This document shows, piece by piece, positions 11,301-45,905 of a DNA stretch of 64,000 nucleotides (position 1 is its first letter; every line of letters begins with the position of its first letter). Origin of the DNA: Diadema setosum. Taxonomy: Eukaryota > Echinodermata > Echinoidea > Diadematoida > Diadematidae. The notes below the pieces were generated by a model, which was given only the letters and a program-made list of their open reading frames with translations, was not told the DNA's origin and did no database searches. The stretch covers positions 15,325,828 through 15,389,827 of the forward strand of contig CM067069.1 in assembly GCA_033980235.1 (NCBI GenBank), given 5' to 3'. Made by a program: the position numbers and the translations under genes.

Positions 11301-13285
11301 CGTGACTTTAGTAATGTATATCACATTTCCATAAGTTTTGCAATTCATCCGCAGTCTGGTTTTCATTCTATCGGTGGCTCCGAAATTTCATGGAAATTGC
11401 TCACATTTTTTGTTTGTATAAAAATGGTCGCCAAATGGACAACATGGCCCCCCCCCCCCCCAAAAAAAAAAAAAATGAATAAATAAAAAAAAAAAAATAG
11501 AATTTTGTCCTTGGGGAAACAAATAAAAGGACTCCATTATCTTTTATCACATACCAATCTCGCCTAAGTACTAAAAGTAAACTCCTTCGACTTGCGAGAA
11601 TTTCAACTTACACAACAAAATTAACAAAGTAATGTTTGTAGCCATTTGGGGTACCTTTTTTCTTTGACGTATAGCCACCTTTTCGACTTGTCCGAGGTTT
11701 ACTTACACGAGTTTGACTGTACATCATCATAATATTATTAACTTCTATATAGTCAGCTTGTTTCACCTTCAGGGAATATTGAAAGTGTAAGTGTTAGTGT
11801 GTATTACAGATTACCATGCGAAACACCGAAACGTTCCCATCTGTATCTTTGCCTTGGACGTTTGAAACACAGAAAAACAGAGAATTTAAAAGAAAAGCAG
11901 CGGATTGTTCACAACTCAGTGATGGCATACAGCGTTCATTCTCTCTCCGATCTCCCTGCCATACAGCAAACTAAGGTTGTGCGAAATAATGCAAAGAAGA
12001 TTATGAGGCCATCGCCTCAATAGCAAAGCATAAGTAGTCTGTATAAGTGGGCAGTAGGGTGTCATCACAGGGAGAAACCATGCTCATTTGTTTGTTTGAC
12101 AGTTCGCAATATTTCTCGAACAGTTATTGAGATGTTTTGATATGAGTTTTCAGGATTGGTCCGTACCTTGTGGCAATTAAAGGCACAGTTAATTAGTTTT
12201 TGGTGATCCAATTATGATGCAGATATTTTTTTTTTAAAGAATCACAGCGCCCTCTGAGCTGTAATTGTGTTATTTAGTTTTCTTCTTATCTTGTTTTTGT
12301 TTGTCTTGACGTAGGACGTTCGTCAGTTACGTCAGAATCAAACCCTCCATGCGGCGCCGCCGCCAGCCCAGATCCAGAAGCCGCCACAAAACATTAACGC
12401 CTTGCCCGCCCTCAACGACCAGTACATAGCCCAGATACAGCGGATTGGATCGCTGAGCGAACAGATTGCCATGCTAGAGGAGAGACTAGCCGATTGTAAG
12501 TCTATTAACTTTCAGGCTGCTTGTTTTCCTGCATGGTCCATGTTTTAAGCATGCACATTGTATGATTATGCACATGTTTGCGGCAGTAACATTTTGTGCT
12601 GATGTTGTTTGATAAAGAGATACATTCAATTAGGCTTATAAGCCAAGTTAAATTAAGAGACGATGTAACGACGTTTCGTGACGTGTGATTTACCTCATGT
12701 AAATGACACTGTTACGTGCTTTTAAAAGCTTTGAACTCTTGATTAGTTTTCCCAAACAGATTTGAAAACGCCTTCAAGCGAAATCATTTTGGCGTAATTT
12801 ATGGGGTTATCACATGAGCTAGACACCTACGAGTCATTACGACCCACGAGCTGGACAACAAGTAAAACAGGTCCACTAGCTTGACACTGTATGCGCACAT
12901 TGGCGTATAGATAAAAACAAGTCCATTAGCCAGACACTATAGACCCATGAGTTCGACACTACACAAATGAGGCCCACGACTTTGACGCAAGGTATAAAAG
13001 GTCCACGAGCACAACACCACATACATTCGACACCACGTACATTAAGCCCTGTGTTGTAATATCGAGCTTCCGGGCCCCTAAAATCGACCTCGTGGGCCTT
13101 GTTTGCTTGTGTCTAGGTCGTGGACCGTATAGCTTCGTGGGCCTTATTCACCCTAGTGTCTAGCTCGTGTACTGTATGACTCGTGGGCTGTAGCATTCGT
13201 GGATGGTGAGCTCGTGACGTGCACCCTAATCTATTCTTTCTGTTCTTTTTATACAGGTTCTTGTCGGAGACGTACAAAAGGATGA
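1145..13285 (+). CDS. EGFL7: EGFL7-like secreted EMI/EGF protein, 3' part of gene (six exons)
   Basis: Joined exons are 1145-1263, 8719-8814, 9810-9932, 10682-10743, 12315-12495 and 13257-13285. All junctions have GT/AG borders and compatible phases, giving about 202 residues before TGA. Domain order is second half of EMI ([10 protein letters not shown]...YTCCPGW), EGF (CQNGGRC...[12 protein letters not shown]), calcium-binding EGF (DINEC...[12 protein letters not shown]), a coiled coil ([26 protein letters not shown]) and a Cys-Ser-Cys basic tail. Order and tail match vertebrate EGFL7. In vertebrates EGFL7 is a secreted extracellular-matrix protein of endothelial cells that affects tube formation and Notch signalling; the role in an invertebrate is inference. 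The paralogue EGFL8 shares the layout, so EGFL7/8 is the safest family name. The signal peptide and first EMI half are missing, probably left of the window. Confidence 0.9.
2252..2303. repeat. TA dinucleotide microsatellite
   Basis: About 25 uninterrupted TA units inside the large EGFL7 intron. Confidence 0.97.
4062..4089. other. Perfect GC-rich hairpin
   Basis: TGTCGGGGCGAT is followed by the loop CGTT and then its exact reverse complement, giving a 12-bp perfect stem with a 4-nt loop in otherwise A/T-rich intronic DNA. The function is unknown. It may be the centre of a decayed foldback element or simply a chance palindrome. Confidence 0.8.
6937..6990. repeat. CAAA tetranucleotide repeat
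   Basis: Slightly imperfect CAAA units in the large EGFL7 intron. Confidence 0.9.
7343..7910. mobile_element. TTAA-flanked foldback MITE, family B copy 1
   Basis: The left end AGGACAAGTTCACCTTCAT is the reverse complement of the right end apart from one base, and TTAA lies immediately outside each end. The inverted arms extend far inward: the phrase around AGTTTGAGGAAAATTGGACA on the left has its complement on the right. There is no transposase. TTAA target duplications are used by piggyBac- and Kolobok-type transposons. A second, more diverged relative is at 32662-33228. Confidence 0.85.
8719..8814 (+). CDS. EGFL7: EGFL7 exon: classical EGF domain
   Basis: It encodes (A)[18 protein letters not shown]...[13 protein letters not shown], a complete six-cysteine EGF module. 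The acceptor chosen is the AG at 8717-8718, because its phase gives Ala-Ile-Cys exactly as in vertebrate EGFL7 (AAIC). The nearer AG at 8731-8732 would lose the first cysteine. The donor is GTAAGA; the exon ends in phase 1. Confidence 0.93.
8815..9809 (+). other. EGFL7 intron, about 1 kb
   Basis: A/T-rich intronic sequence with an AAAAC microsatellite at its start and a poly-T run near 9198. No coding or RNA feature is seen. Confidence 0.8.
8914..8949. repeat. AAAAC pentanucleotide repeat
   Basis: About seven AAAAC units just inside the EGFL7 intron. Confidence 0.95.
9810..9932 (+). CDS. EGFL7: EGFL7 exon: calcium-binding EGF domain
   Basis: It encodes (D)[15 protein letters not shown], then [12 protein letters not shown] and a GEDGRSC end. 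The D-I-N-E-C start and C-x-N-x4-Y-x-C-x-C pattern are the calcium-binding EGF signature with the Asn/Asp hydroxylation motif. The acceptor TTTTACAG and a donor beginning GTAAAT fit; the phase is 1 on both sides, the usual symmetrical phase of shuffled EGF modules. Confidence 0.95.
9933..10681 (+). other. EGFL7 intron
   Basis: Intronic sequence with poly-A runs and a poly-C/poly-A junction near 10165. No other feature is seen. Confidence 0.8.
10682..10743 (+). CDS. EGFL7: EGFL7 exon: start of coiled-coil region
   Basis: A 62-nt exon encoding (I)[28 protein letters not shown] corresponds to the SRVDLLEE stretch of vertebrate EGFL7. Acceptor AG at 10680-10681 and donor GAG/GTCAGT keep phase 1 to 0. 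A closer AG at 10696-10697 gives the wrong phase. The extra C-x-x-C at the exon start is not one I recall in vertebrate EGFL7. Confidence 0.8.
10744..12314 (+). other. EGFL7 intron, about 1.6 kb
   Basis: It contains poly-G (near 11075), a poly-C/poly-A junction (near 11449) and A/T-rich sequence. No recognisable miR-126 sequence was found when read by eye. Confidence 0.75.
12315..12495 (+). CDS. EGFL7: EGFL7 exon: linker and C-terminal coiled coil
   Basis: It encodes [14 protein letters not shown], an Ala/Pro/Gln-rich stretch, then [20 protein letters not shown] and [17 protein letters not shown] aligns with RIDSLSEQISFLEE near the vertebrate EGFL7 C-terminus. It starts in phase 0 after GTAG at 12311-12314 and ends in phase 1 before GTAAGT. 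Confidence 0.93.
12496..13256 (+). other. Last EGFL7 intron
   Basis: The second half is almost entirely occupied by a foldback element built from CACGAGCT-type repeats (about 12815-13238). The final acceptor TTTTTATACAG lies directly after it. Confidence 0.8.
12815..13238. mobile_element. Foldback element of CACGAGCT-type degenerate repeats
   Basis: The left half has repeats of the form GGCCCACGAGCT-N-GACAC (for example ACCCACGAGCTGGACA, GGTCCACTAGCTTGACAC, CCATGAGTTCGACACT). The right half has the reverse complement (CGTGGGCC, GTGTCTAGGTCGTGGACC, GTGTCTAGCTCGTG). The DNA could therefore fold into one long imperfect hairpin. No coding capacity and no clear target duplication were seen, so the ends are approximate. 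The sequence differs from the 58-kb foldback element but the design is similar. Confidence 0.75.
13257..13285 (+). CDS. EGFL7: EGFL7 terminal exon: Cys-Ser-Cys basic tail
   Basis: A 29-nt coding end. It completes the Cys codon split by the intron and encodes SCRRRTKG then TGA. Vertebrate EGFL7 ends in a very similar GSCSCKKDS. The acceptor is ATACAG at 13251-13256. The phase match and the conserved C-S-C with basic residues make this the true C-terminus. Confidence 0.9.
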
Positions 13286-13541
13286 TGATTTCCGACAAAC
13301 TTGAGATTGCATTTTTTTTTTGTTCGTCCTTCTGCACGGCACACGAAGGAGCCCTGATCACTGATCTCGTCAATTTTTCTGTACAAACTATCGTCATGGA
13401 ACAATGAACGTTGTGATTTAGTTGAAGGCGGGGTCAGAGGTCAAACTTTCAAGTCAACGTGTACTGTATTCGGCATGCTTACACCTGCAATTGGTGCGCT
13501 AGCGTTTTGCAGGTGAACAGAACATTGCTGCAGCCTTGAAA

Positions 13542-13547
13542 ATTAAA
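13542..13547 (+). terminator. Candidate EGFL7 polyadenylation signal (ATTAAA)
   Basis: ATTAAA about 260 nt after the EGFL7 stop codon. It is the nearest variant signal noticed. Other A/T-rich hexamers occur further on, so the real 3' end is uncertain. Confidence 0.25.
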
Positions 13548-15566
13548 GTCAACTGCATATGAGATTGATAAGTGCTTTAATACTTCGAAGTTCAAGTCAA
13601 CCGGAACATTATAATGTATTATCACCTTCCAAAACAACGTGGAAAGGAAACAACGTGAAACATTCTGTTTGACGAAAAGAAGTGGAAAAATGGAGGAAAC
13701 TACAGAAAGTTTTAAATGTTAATTACTTTGTAATCATTATGGCTTTGAGTTCTATTGCAAACACTAATAATAATGGTGACACGCTGCATATATAGCACGT
13801 TTCTGCAAGAAGTGTGCAGGACAGACCTCACTGTCTTTGATAAACTCACAAACGCTGCTACGTACTATTGGTGTACATATATGTTTTGTTATTCGACGAC
13901 GGAATTTCGTCATAGCATTGCATTGTGGGATTGCTGGCCATTCTACGTCTTTTAGTGTGTGGGTCTGCATTTGGACAACAGAAAAGAAAGTTGTGCCATG
14001 AATGCGTATAACTGCCTCGGTTAGACCGGTTGATACGCGTTGTAAAATGACAGCGGCGATATTGCCTTTATCCCCTATGTGTGCTTTAAGTGCCAATTGG
14101 CAAGGAAAACCTCGTAGCGTCATACACACTGACCAAAGTCCCTGGCGCAGAAAATGTAAAGCCATGAGTAATAGTAAAAAGCTGTTTTAGCCTTGAATGA
14201 CATTTATGTTATTCTTTGACTGAAGGACTAACTCAATCATTGCCGAAAGTAGCCGTAATATGAGGCAAATTAGAGTGGAACTTAAATTATCTACTTGATT
14301 AACATGTTTGTGTGCTTCATAATGCCTACGTCGTGTACGTAGATAATTTTCGTTATTATCCGTGGACAAATTCTTTATATAATTTAACTACATTCTACTT
14401 TTAAAAAAATTAAAAGTTTCTAATGGTTTGTCGGTTTTGTGAACACCAAAGATGGTGATGAATTCCATTTGATTGATGATGTCATTACGATATACAATGG
14501 GGTAATTACAAAGTGTACTAGGAACTTGTATGATGTTCTGGACCTAATTGGGGTAAGTAGTACATGGCTGTTGACTTGTGGAGGGAGTGAGTTATCCTCT
14601 AGACCGTACGCCCCTATGTTGTGTGTTCTTTAAGTTTATAATAGCAAAATTTTGCCTCGCGCTATATTTGTTTTATTTCGTTCCTAACCATCATAATTAT
14701 GCTTGACTCGTAGATATGTGTACATATTTGACGTAGAAATCGTAAATTTAGTACTAGTAATTTTCTTGCTTGTAATGTCCCTTACTCCCATTCTTTTTCT
14801 CTAAATAGATGAATAGCGCTCGCTAATTATGCACTTCTACCATTCTCAAGTACATTATGTATTTCTTTCTCCTTTAATGCACTCTTTGAAATCATCGTGT
14901 TTTTTTTGTTGTTGTTTTTTTTTTACGATCTTGATGATAACCGTGATCTTATACCATGCAGCCAGCATTACAGCACACAGACGGTTTTTCGTTCTTGCGT
15001 TAATTAATTCTATTTTTTTTTTGGTACTTTCGTTTGCATCGGAGAAACAAGACTGCCGACACCTGTTTGAAAAACTTCCAAATCAAATGAAATGATAAAT
15101 TCTTCCTCGGTATGAGCTTTGATAGAAATCCCCTCTCCGTTGAGAATTCTCTTTGATCCCTTTTCTTGAAGTAATTCAATTGTGCCTTTAAAGATTCAAA
15201 CTTGTGTCAACTATTCACGTGACACAGAAAAATAAAGAGTAGCAGTATTTATCATTTATTCATATCAGATGGCCTATGATAACATGATAAAGAAACTTCA
15301 CTGAACACTAGCTATAATGTAACAACTTCTATATGGTTTGACGGTCTGTTATTGTGTATCTATATTTATTACTGGTGCTTACAATTTGAAGAGAGCTCTC
15401 CACTGTGATGTATAAACTTTTAAACTCGCTCATGAGATGCAGATTAAACTTGTTTTACGAATATTTCTTGTCATTCTTGTGGTTATTCATTATATACCAA
15501 TGTGTTTTTACACAATCCATTCTTTCGTTACCATCACCTGGAGTTCTGCCATCACGACTGGAGTGA

Positions 15567-15990
15567 TCATCACCACCACCACCACCACCACCGTCACCAT
15601 CACCGTGACAATCACCACCGTCACCATCACCGACACCATCCCCACCGTCACCACCACCACCACCACCACCACCACCACCACCACCATCACCATCACCATC
15701 ACCATCACCACCACCATCACCATCACCATCACCATCACTATCACCATCACCATCACCATCACCATCACCATCACCATCACCATCACCATCACCACTACCA
15801 CTGCTACCACTGTCACGTTCACCACTAACCAACACCAGCGGCACAATTTCCATCATCTCCAGCACCACGAGTGCCAACATCACTACAACTTCCACTACCA
15901 CTGCCACTATACCACTACCGACACAACCGCAATCGTTTCCACCATTACCACCACTATCACCACCGCTACCACCACCACTGGCATCACCAT
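15567..15990. repeat. Long CAC/CAT (CACCAT) repeat array
   Basis: Over 230 bp of near-pure CACCAT/CAC repeat, grading into degenerate ACCACY repeat to about 15990. It opens frames on both strands coding poly-His, poly-Thr/Ile or Gly/Asp runs. None has splice context or non-repeat homology. Confidence 0.95.
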
Positions 15991-16894
15991 TATTTATACA
16001 TACCTCCGACACTGCTATACAAACGTGAAAGACCAAGACCAACACAAGCATTACCACTTCAGAAACCGTTACTACTTCTATCACTACATGTACTATCAAA
16101 TCCACTACCACTACACACAATCTCATCACTACTCGAGGCGCTGTTGCTGAGACTGCATGCCCAGAGACCACCACAACACCATTACCACTGGTGCTATTAC
16201 CCATGCATTCCTCCCCCGACTTCGACCCTCATCAATATAATTATCATGGTTTTAGGTATAGTCGTCATGGTATTATCATCTGTAACATCTTTGTCGCCGC
16301 CACCATACTAGTAATCGCCATCACTTAATTATCATCGTCATTTACTGACATCAATTTCACGTCACCATGGTAACACGAGGGAAATGAGATCGAAAGCATT
16401 TTATTAATCAGAACTCGTGTACTCTGTACACATAATATTTCGGTACAAATGAGGCAATATTTGTGGTTTACATCCAAGTTAAAGAGACACATGTTATCAG
16501 GGTTTCAGGAGTGCAATTACGCCCAAGGATGATACCCACATGATGATCCTACCGGGATCAGAAACACGGCATATCAATAACCAAGATGGTCCACCTCTCT
16601 GAATGAATTACACAAATCTATTTCAACACACAAATCTTACAACTGGCAGTATGTACGATCGGAATATTCTATTAATTCTGAACTAGTGGACGTTAAAATA
16701 GTCAGAAACGTCATCATGACATATACTTATACTCTTAAGGCAGGGTATGGTAGACATTACCTGGAACTCTTGAATGGGTCTACCAAGGAAATACCAGATT
16801 GTATACACTGGCTCTCATTCAAACGCGAATTCATGGATGTGATTACGTAACAAAACAAGACTTGTAGTATCAGAGAAGACAACTGCATTGAAAT

Positions 16895-17125
16895 GGAAAG
16901 AAAGATGGTTAGAGAGATGTTAGATGGAGAATAAGAGAGATAGATGTAAAGAAAAAGAGAGATAGATATATATATATATAAGTAGATAGAAAGGGAGGGC
17001 GCGAGAGAGAAAGAGAGAGGGAGAGATATATAGATATATAAGTACATAGGAAGATAGAAAATGAGAAGTATAGAGAAAAAGAGATACATAGATTGAGAGA
17101 GAGAGAAAAAAAGAAATATATTCAG
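16895..17125. repeat. GA-rich simple repeat with TA core
   Basis: An imperfect AGAGA/GATA purine-rich tract interrupted by a short TA run near 16966-16980. Confidence 0.85.
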
Positions 17126-18168
17126 AGACAGGCGAAAAGACATTCTTGGATGCAAGTGCAAGATGAATCAGTTAATATTTCATTTGTCTGACGTATTGCG
17201 TTCACTTGAGTAGTATAATTGGCAGTGATTAGTGTATTATAGGTCCTTAGGCGCATTAGTGCCAAACTCTGCGAAATTCATAAGTGGACATAATATTACT
17301 GATTAACAGAAGGTACATAATCTACTTCGATGAATTCTGTTTCAAGCAGTTTTTGCTCAAGGTTCACACAAAATATATTTTCATGTACGTTTTATCCTGT
17401 AAAACTGCAATGATGTACCTATTAAAACCTGTTTCTGCCTGCTGGTGTGCTGCTTACATTGATAGACACAGGAAGTGAAGAAACAATCATGCAAGTGGTC
17501 ATAATGATTGGAAAGTGAGAAAACGGACGCTGCAAAAAAATTACGGAATAACTTGAACCTGAGTGTTTTTTTTTTAATTTGTAAGTACATAAAGGATTTC
17601 TGCCATTAACTTTCTGATTACCGTCCGTATCTTGTTTTTGCACAATGTCACGTATACAGTCTACAGTAGCGGTCGCGTGAGGTCAAAGAAGAAATTAACA
17701 ATTCTCAAAACTAAACTAGCCAGATAGCGTTTCAACATATTGTTTTTTTCTTCCCATGAGGGTGGGGTCTCGAGATAGTTCTGTTTGTACACTAAAAATG
17801 TACGAAATGTATTCTGAATACCACGAACTTCACCTTCATTGCAAAACGCACACGCGGTTGTAAACAGTAAAACCACTTATATCATCATAATTAACAATGT
17901 ATCGCGAATTACTGCAGACAAAGATTTGAAAAAGAGCATGGATTACGGGCTGACTTCCTCATCATTCGTATTATCGTGTCAGTGCAGGCAATATAGACCG
18001 AAAAGTTTGTCACGTAAAACTTGACAAATAAACAATGTACAATCCATAATTGAACGAATATTTGTACAACCACAGCTATTTACATTCGAATGCCAATAAT
18101 AACTTTGATGTAATGGTACAAGATGTCAACAAGTTTCTTTTTTTTTTCATAAATAATGTTATAAACAA

Positions 18169-18180
18169 TTTATTTTTATT
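18169..18180 (-). terminator. Candidate polyadenylation signals for the protease gene
   Basis: Two adjacent TTTATT hexamers on the + strand read AATAAA AATAAA on the minus strand, about 820 nt beyond the protease stop codon. They sit next to poly-A/T-rich sequence, so this is only a candidate. Confidence 0.25.
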
Positions 18181-18999
18181 TGGAATATACATATCATTCT
18201 TGCATATTCTGCATAGCTGTTTCCAGTTCGCGTCACCATGAAATCATTTTGCTGGATTTGTCAGCTAGAACATATTAAAACAACAAAGGTAGTAACTTTT
18301 CACGTTGCACACATGCACGGAGCAGCAGCTATAGTTGGCTACAATTCGGAACTGAAACAACAGTGTACTTGATAGAAAATAGCAACAATAAGGGAGAATA
18401 AATAGGAAAAGGCATGTTAATTCCATCTCGCACCGTTTAGTACCCTGTTAAAGCAATTTCGTTAAGGTAGCCAGAGCGCTCATTTTACCACGACAAGACT
18501 CACTCCAAACGGATCATCACTTGTCGCTAAAAACAAAACCAAGGAAACGGGTATAGAGCTAGGGCTCATTATCGGTCTGTGCCTACTAAAACGCTCCAAA
18601 ATCCCTGGATTTCGTTTGCATAGAAGAACACGATGATCACAGTGGACCTGTGGAACAGTAGTCTTGGAACTGAGCACGTCACATTGTTTGTCACATGTTT
18701 AGGTCTATACAGCTGATTCTGAGTGACCCAGTGTAACCTTTTACACTTGCTGACAAATTCGAAATGACATCTTCCGCAGACACGAGGGCGTGGTCATCAC
18801 ACGGCAAGTAAATTCCTTGACTGGAACAGCGACGGGCTTGCCTGATTGGGGAGTTTGTGCGATAGCTGGTGCTGCGGTAACCATAGCAAGAGTTGATAGA
18901 TGCAAGAACAGGATGGAGTTTCTTCTATAGTCATGGTACAAATTCTTCTAAGAAGACAACATAAAGAGAAGCTATGAGACAAGTTCCATGAAGTAATCC

Positions 19000-42965
<23,966 letters not shown>

Positions 42966-43360
42966 CTGTCAGGGGGAAAAAACGGGGGAAAAGAAAGATT
43001 CAAATTTAAGTATCGTATTGATACATACATACAGACAGACAGACATATTTACAGACATTCATTATGACGTTAACATTTAAAGAAAATTAAAAATCTTTGA
43101 AAAATAACAAGTTTAAAACTTTACTTTCTTGGAGGGGTTATTCAGCGTTATTGTGAACATTAAAGACAAGACCAATGGAAACGCTCGCATTATTGGGAAA
43201 TTAAACAATAACAGGCTACGTGACCCAAATCTTGTATAACCACACCAACATCGGGCGTAGACACACAAGTTGCCTTGGAGCAAAGATTTATGCCCAAAGT
43301 GTATTCTGTTTTGCCGCTTTAATGGGCATAATCTTGATCTTTCCGAGCTATTATTGTAGT

Positions 43361-43518
43361 GAAATTACCGATCAGTGACCATCGGTCGCCATTTCCCGTA
43401 GTCCCTAAAGATTTGCTTTGTGTAGGGTGTGAAATTTTCACAATTGCCGGTCAATGCCCATCGCTTGTCATTTCCCTTAGTCCATAACGATTTGTTTTGC
43501 GTTGGGGTGTGAAGTTGT
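43361..43518. repeat. Tandem duplication of about 79 bp
   Basis: Two diverged copies share CATTTCCC-TAGTCC and GATTTG-TTTG and GGTGTGAA blocks in the same order and spacing. It is non-coding. Confidence 0.75.
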
Positions 43519-45749
43519 CGTGAACCGAATCGCTTCCGTTGCAGCCCTGTCTGACCGCCCGCACCACTCGAAACCACTCGGCCCTCCGGCATTCCCCCCG
43601 GAGGATTTCACTGGTCTGATATGCCAGTCGACATTTCCTCATCTTGCAGTATCATTTTTTAATGCAGGGGAAAGGGACGCAAGTGACCCCTGAGAATATT
43701 AGTTTTGACCGTGGCCTGGTTATCTAGGGTAAACCGATGACAGAAAAGTATAAGATAGGACATACATCGGACAGGGAGAGGGCAATTACTGGCCGGTCGC
43801 TGAGGGCGACAAACTTATTCCATTTTTTTTTTTTACATAACTTACCTCTTGGATTATCTCAAGTAAGTTTCCGAAAGTCGCGGGAAGCTATGATTGCTGA
43901 CAACGTTAGCCAATCAAACCATTAATAAAACGATGTCTATGGTTTGTGTACTGTTTTTCCTGGGTATTACGAACAGAGGAAATGTATGTCATCTGCGCCT
44001 AATTGCGAACACCCACACACGAGGGACTGAAGCAGACGTAAGTAGACGCATATTAGCCGGGTTGTAGAGGCCGGAAACTTGCGGAAGTCTTTCATCCCTA
44101 TTAAACATGGGTTTATGACAAGCCGGTGTATATAGTGCAATTCTGAGACGGAGCGTGCAAAGCTAACGGCCAGGTCGCCTGATCTTTAACTACAACCTGT
44201 CCGGATCCAAATGCACGTTCAGGATACACTACAAACCCTGCCTGCTTCCGTCTCTAACCTGCCGATATTGGCACTTCCATTATGCCAATCTTATCCGTAC
44301 GATCTTCTGCTTTCAAACGTGAAAACTTTCTCTCTCCGCGTATAAAGAGATTTATGCAGATAACGTTTAACTTTAATGCATCATTGCATTCTAGAATTCA
44401 TGCTGGCAGAGTTTCGTGTTTCAGTCATTGGGGTGAATCAGCAGCTGAAAAAGATCACGGTCAATTTGTATATACCTTCATGCATACCTCAAACTGCGAC
44501 TTCGCTGTAAAGCTTTTTTTTTTGTAATTAAGAATCGTGTACGTTTAGATATAAACAGGGCACCATAATGCAACAGTTTTTACAAGTACACCGTAACATG
44601 GAGCAGTGATTATCAAATTAGGAACTGTTCAAATCCTTTAAAAGTTTATTCACAATAATATTTCCAACGAAAGTGGCCACCACCACCAACCGCAGAAATG
44701 CATGTGGTTTACAAAGGAAGTGGTTGAGTTTCTTCCGTGATTAACAGTTACAACGAGGCAAATGACATATTATGACGTCACAATAAGTCATGTATTGATT
44801 CCACTGTCTATGGCTGGTTTGGGACTTAACCAATCAGAAGAGAAACAAAGACAAACTGCGGAAAGCAAATTGGAGAATAATTCATGTTCGGCAGGTGTTT
44901 CCAGCGATAGCACCCTATAGGTTCGTATGCAGAGGCTTTCCCCGACTAGCAATCGACATGATCTTTGACCTTATTCAGGATCGCCCTTGACCTTTGAAGG
45001 ATATAATCTGAGTTCCGGTGCCCTTAAAGCCATCATTTCCCTATCAGCTGCGAATAGCCTCTGCCTCTCCCCCTTCTCTCTCCAAAGAGCTTTCAAAATA
45101 GCAGAGTTATTGCATTCGACAAAGGCCACTAAATACCCCCACGTTATTTCCATGCATGTCACTCTGTATACAAAGGATTAGGTGCACAACTTAATTTATC
45201 CAACACGCAATAAGAATGCATGAGAGGATATATGGATGATACTTTATTTAGTGAACATTGGAAGGTGATGAAGAGGGGCGTGTTAAGCTTGTAAAAGCTA
45301 AAGTGCGCCTCCTTTGCTCCCCTCCCCCCCCCCCGGGCCTCCCCTGTAAAATTCCATCATTATGGACTTAATGGGGCATGACCAATTTGGTATCAAAGCA
45401 AGTAGGCCTAGATGAAAAAGGTTTCGGGTGTGGAGAGGGAGGGATCCGATCAGTAGCATGGTAGGATATATTTCGTGACCGGGCACATACATGAATAAAC
45501 ATGTCACTTTATCTCCTGCAATAACCATGTTGTGAAACTCGGTTGGAGGAGGGAGACGCGACTGTAGGGAAGGACTCACCTATGTTATATAAACTGCGCA
45601 CTAAATTGCGCTGGTTCGCGTTAAATGAGTTTCATATACAATACAGTGGACAACGTGTGCGGCTTGCAAAACACCACAACTTATGCACCTGTTCATTGTT
45701 CATTTATTGACTTACTAGTACACATCTACCTCAGATAACATGACACGGG

Positions 45750-45905
45750 CGCACGCGCGCGCGCACACACACGCACACACACAGAAAAGTAACAACGCAC
45801 GTAATACAATACACACACACGCGCACACACAACACACACACGCAGAAAAATAACAACACACGCAATACACACACACGCGCACAACACACACACACCCATA
45901 CACAC
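45750..45905. repeat. Compound CA/CG dinucleotide repeat
   Basis: CA-rich microsatellite with CGCG interruptions; Cys/Val-rich open frames across it are artefacts. Confidence 0.93.

Larger units (their letters stand above)
13286..18999. other. Intergenic region between convergent genes, including 3' UTRs
   Basis: The region probably carries the EGFL7 3' UTR at its left and the protease 3' UTR at its right. It holds a large CAC/CAT array, a GA-rich tract with a short TA run, and no convincing exon. Open frames over the CAC/CAT array (poly-His, poly-Thr, poly-Val) are repeat artefacts. A 133-codon minus-strand frame (13764-14165) has no recognisable motif. Confidence 0.7.

Noticed and set aside
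13764..14165. 133-codon minus-strand frame in the intergenic region
   Set aside because: No motif, and it overlaps the probable EGFL7 3' UTR on the other strand; no splice context.
15437..16311. Long open frames coding poly-His, poly-Thr/Ile, poly-Val and Gly/Asp repeats
   Set aside because: They are all translations of one CAC/CAT repeat array in several frames on both strands.
18741..18941. Extra 3' exon of the protease after a CAG/GTATAA donor
   Set aside because: The S1 domain ends normally at the in-frame TAA two codons later, and no matching conserved C-terminal sequence was found downstream.
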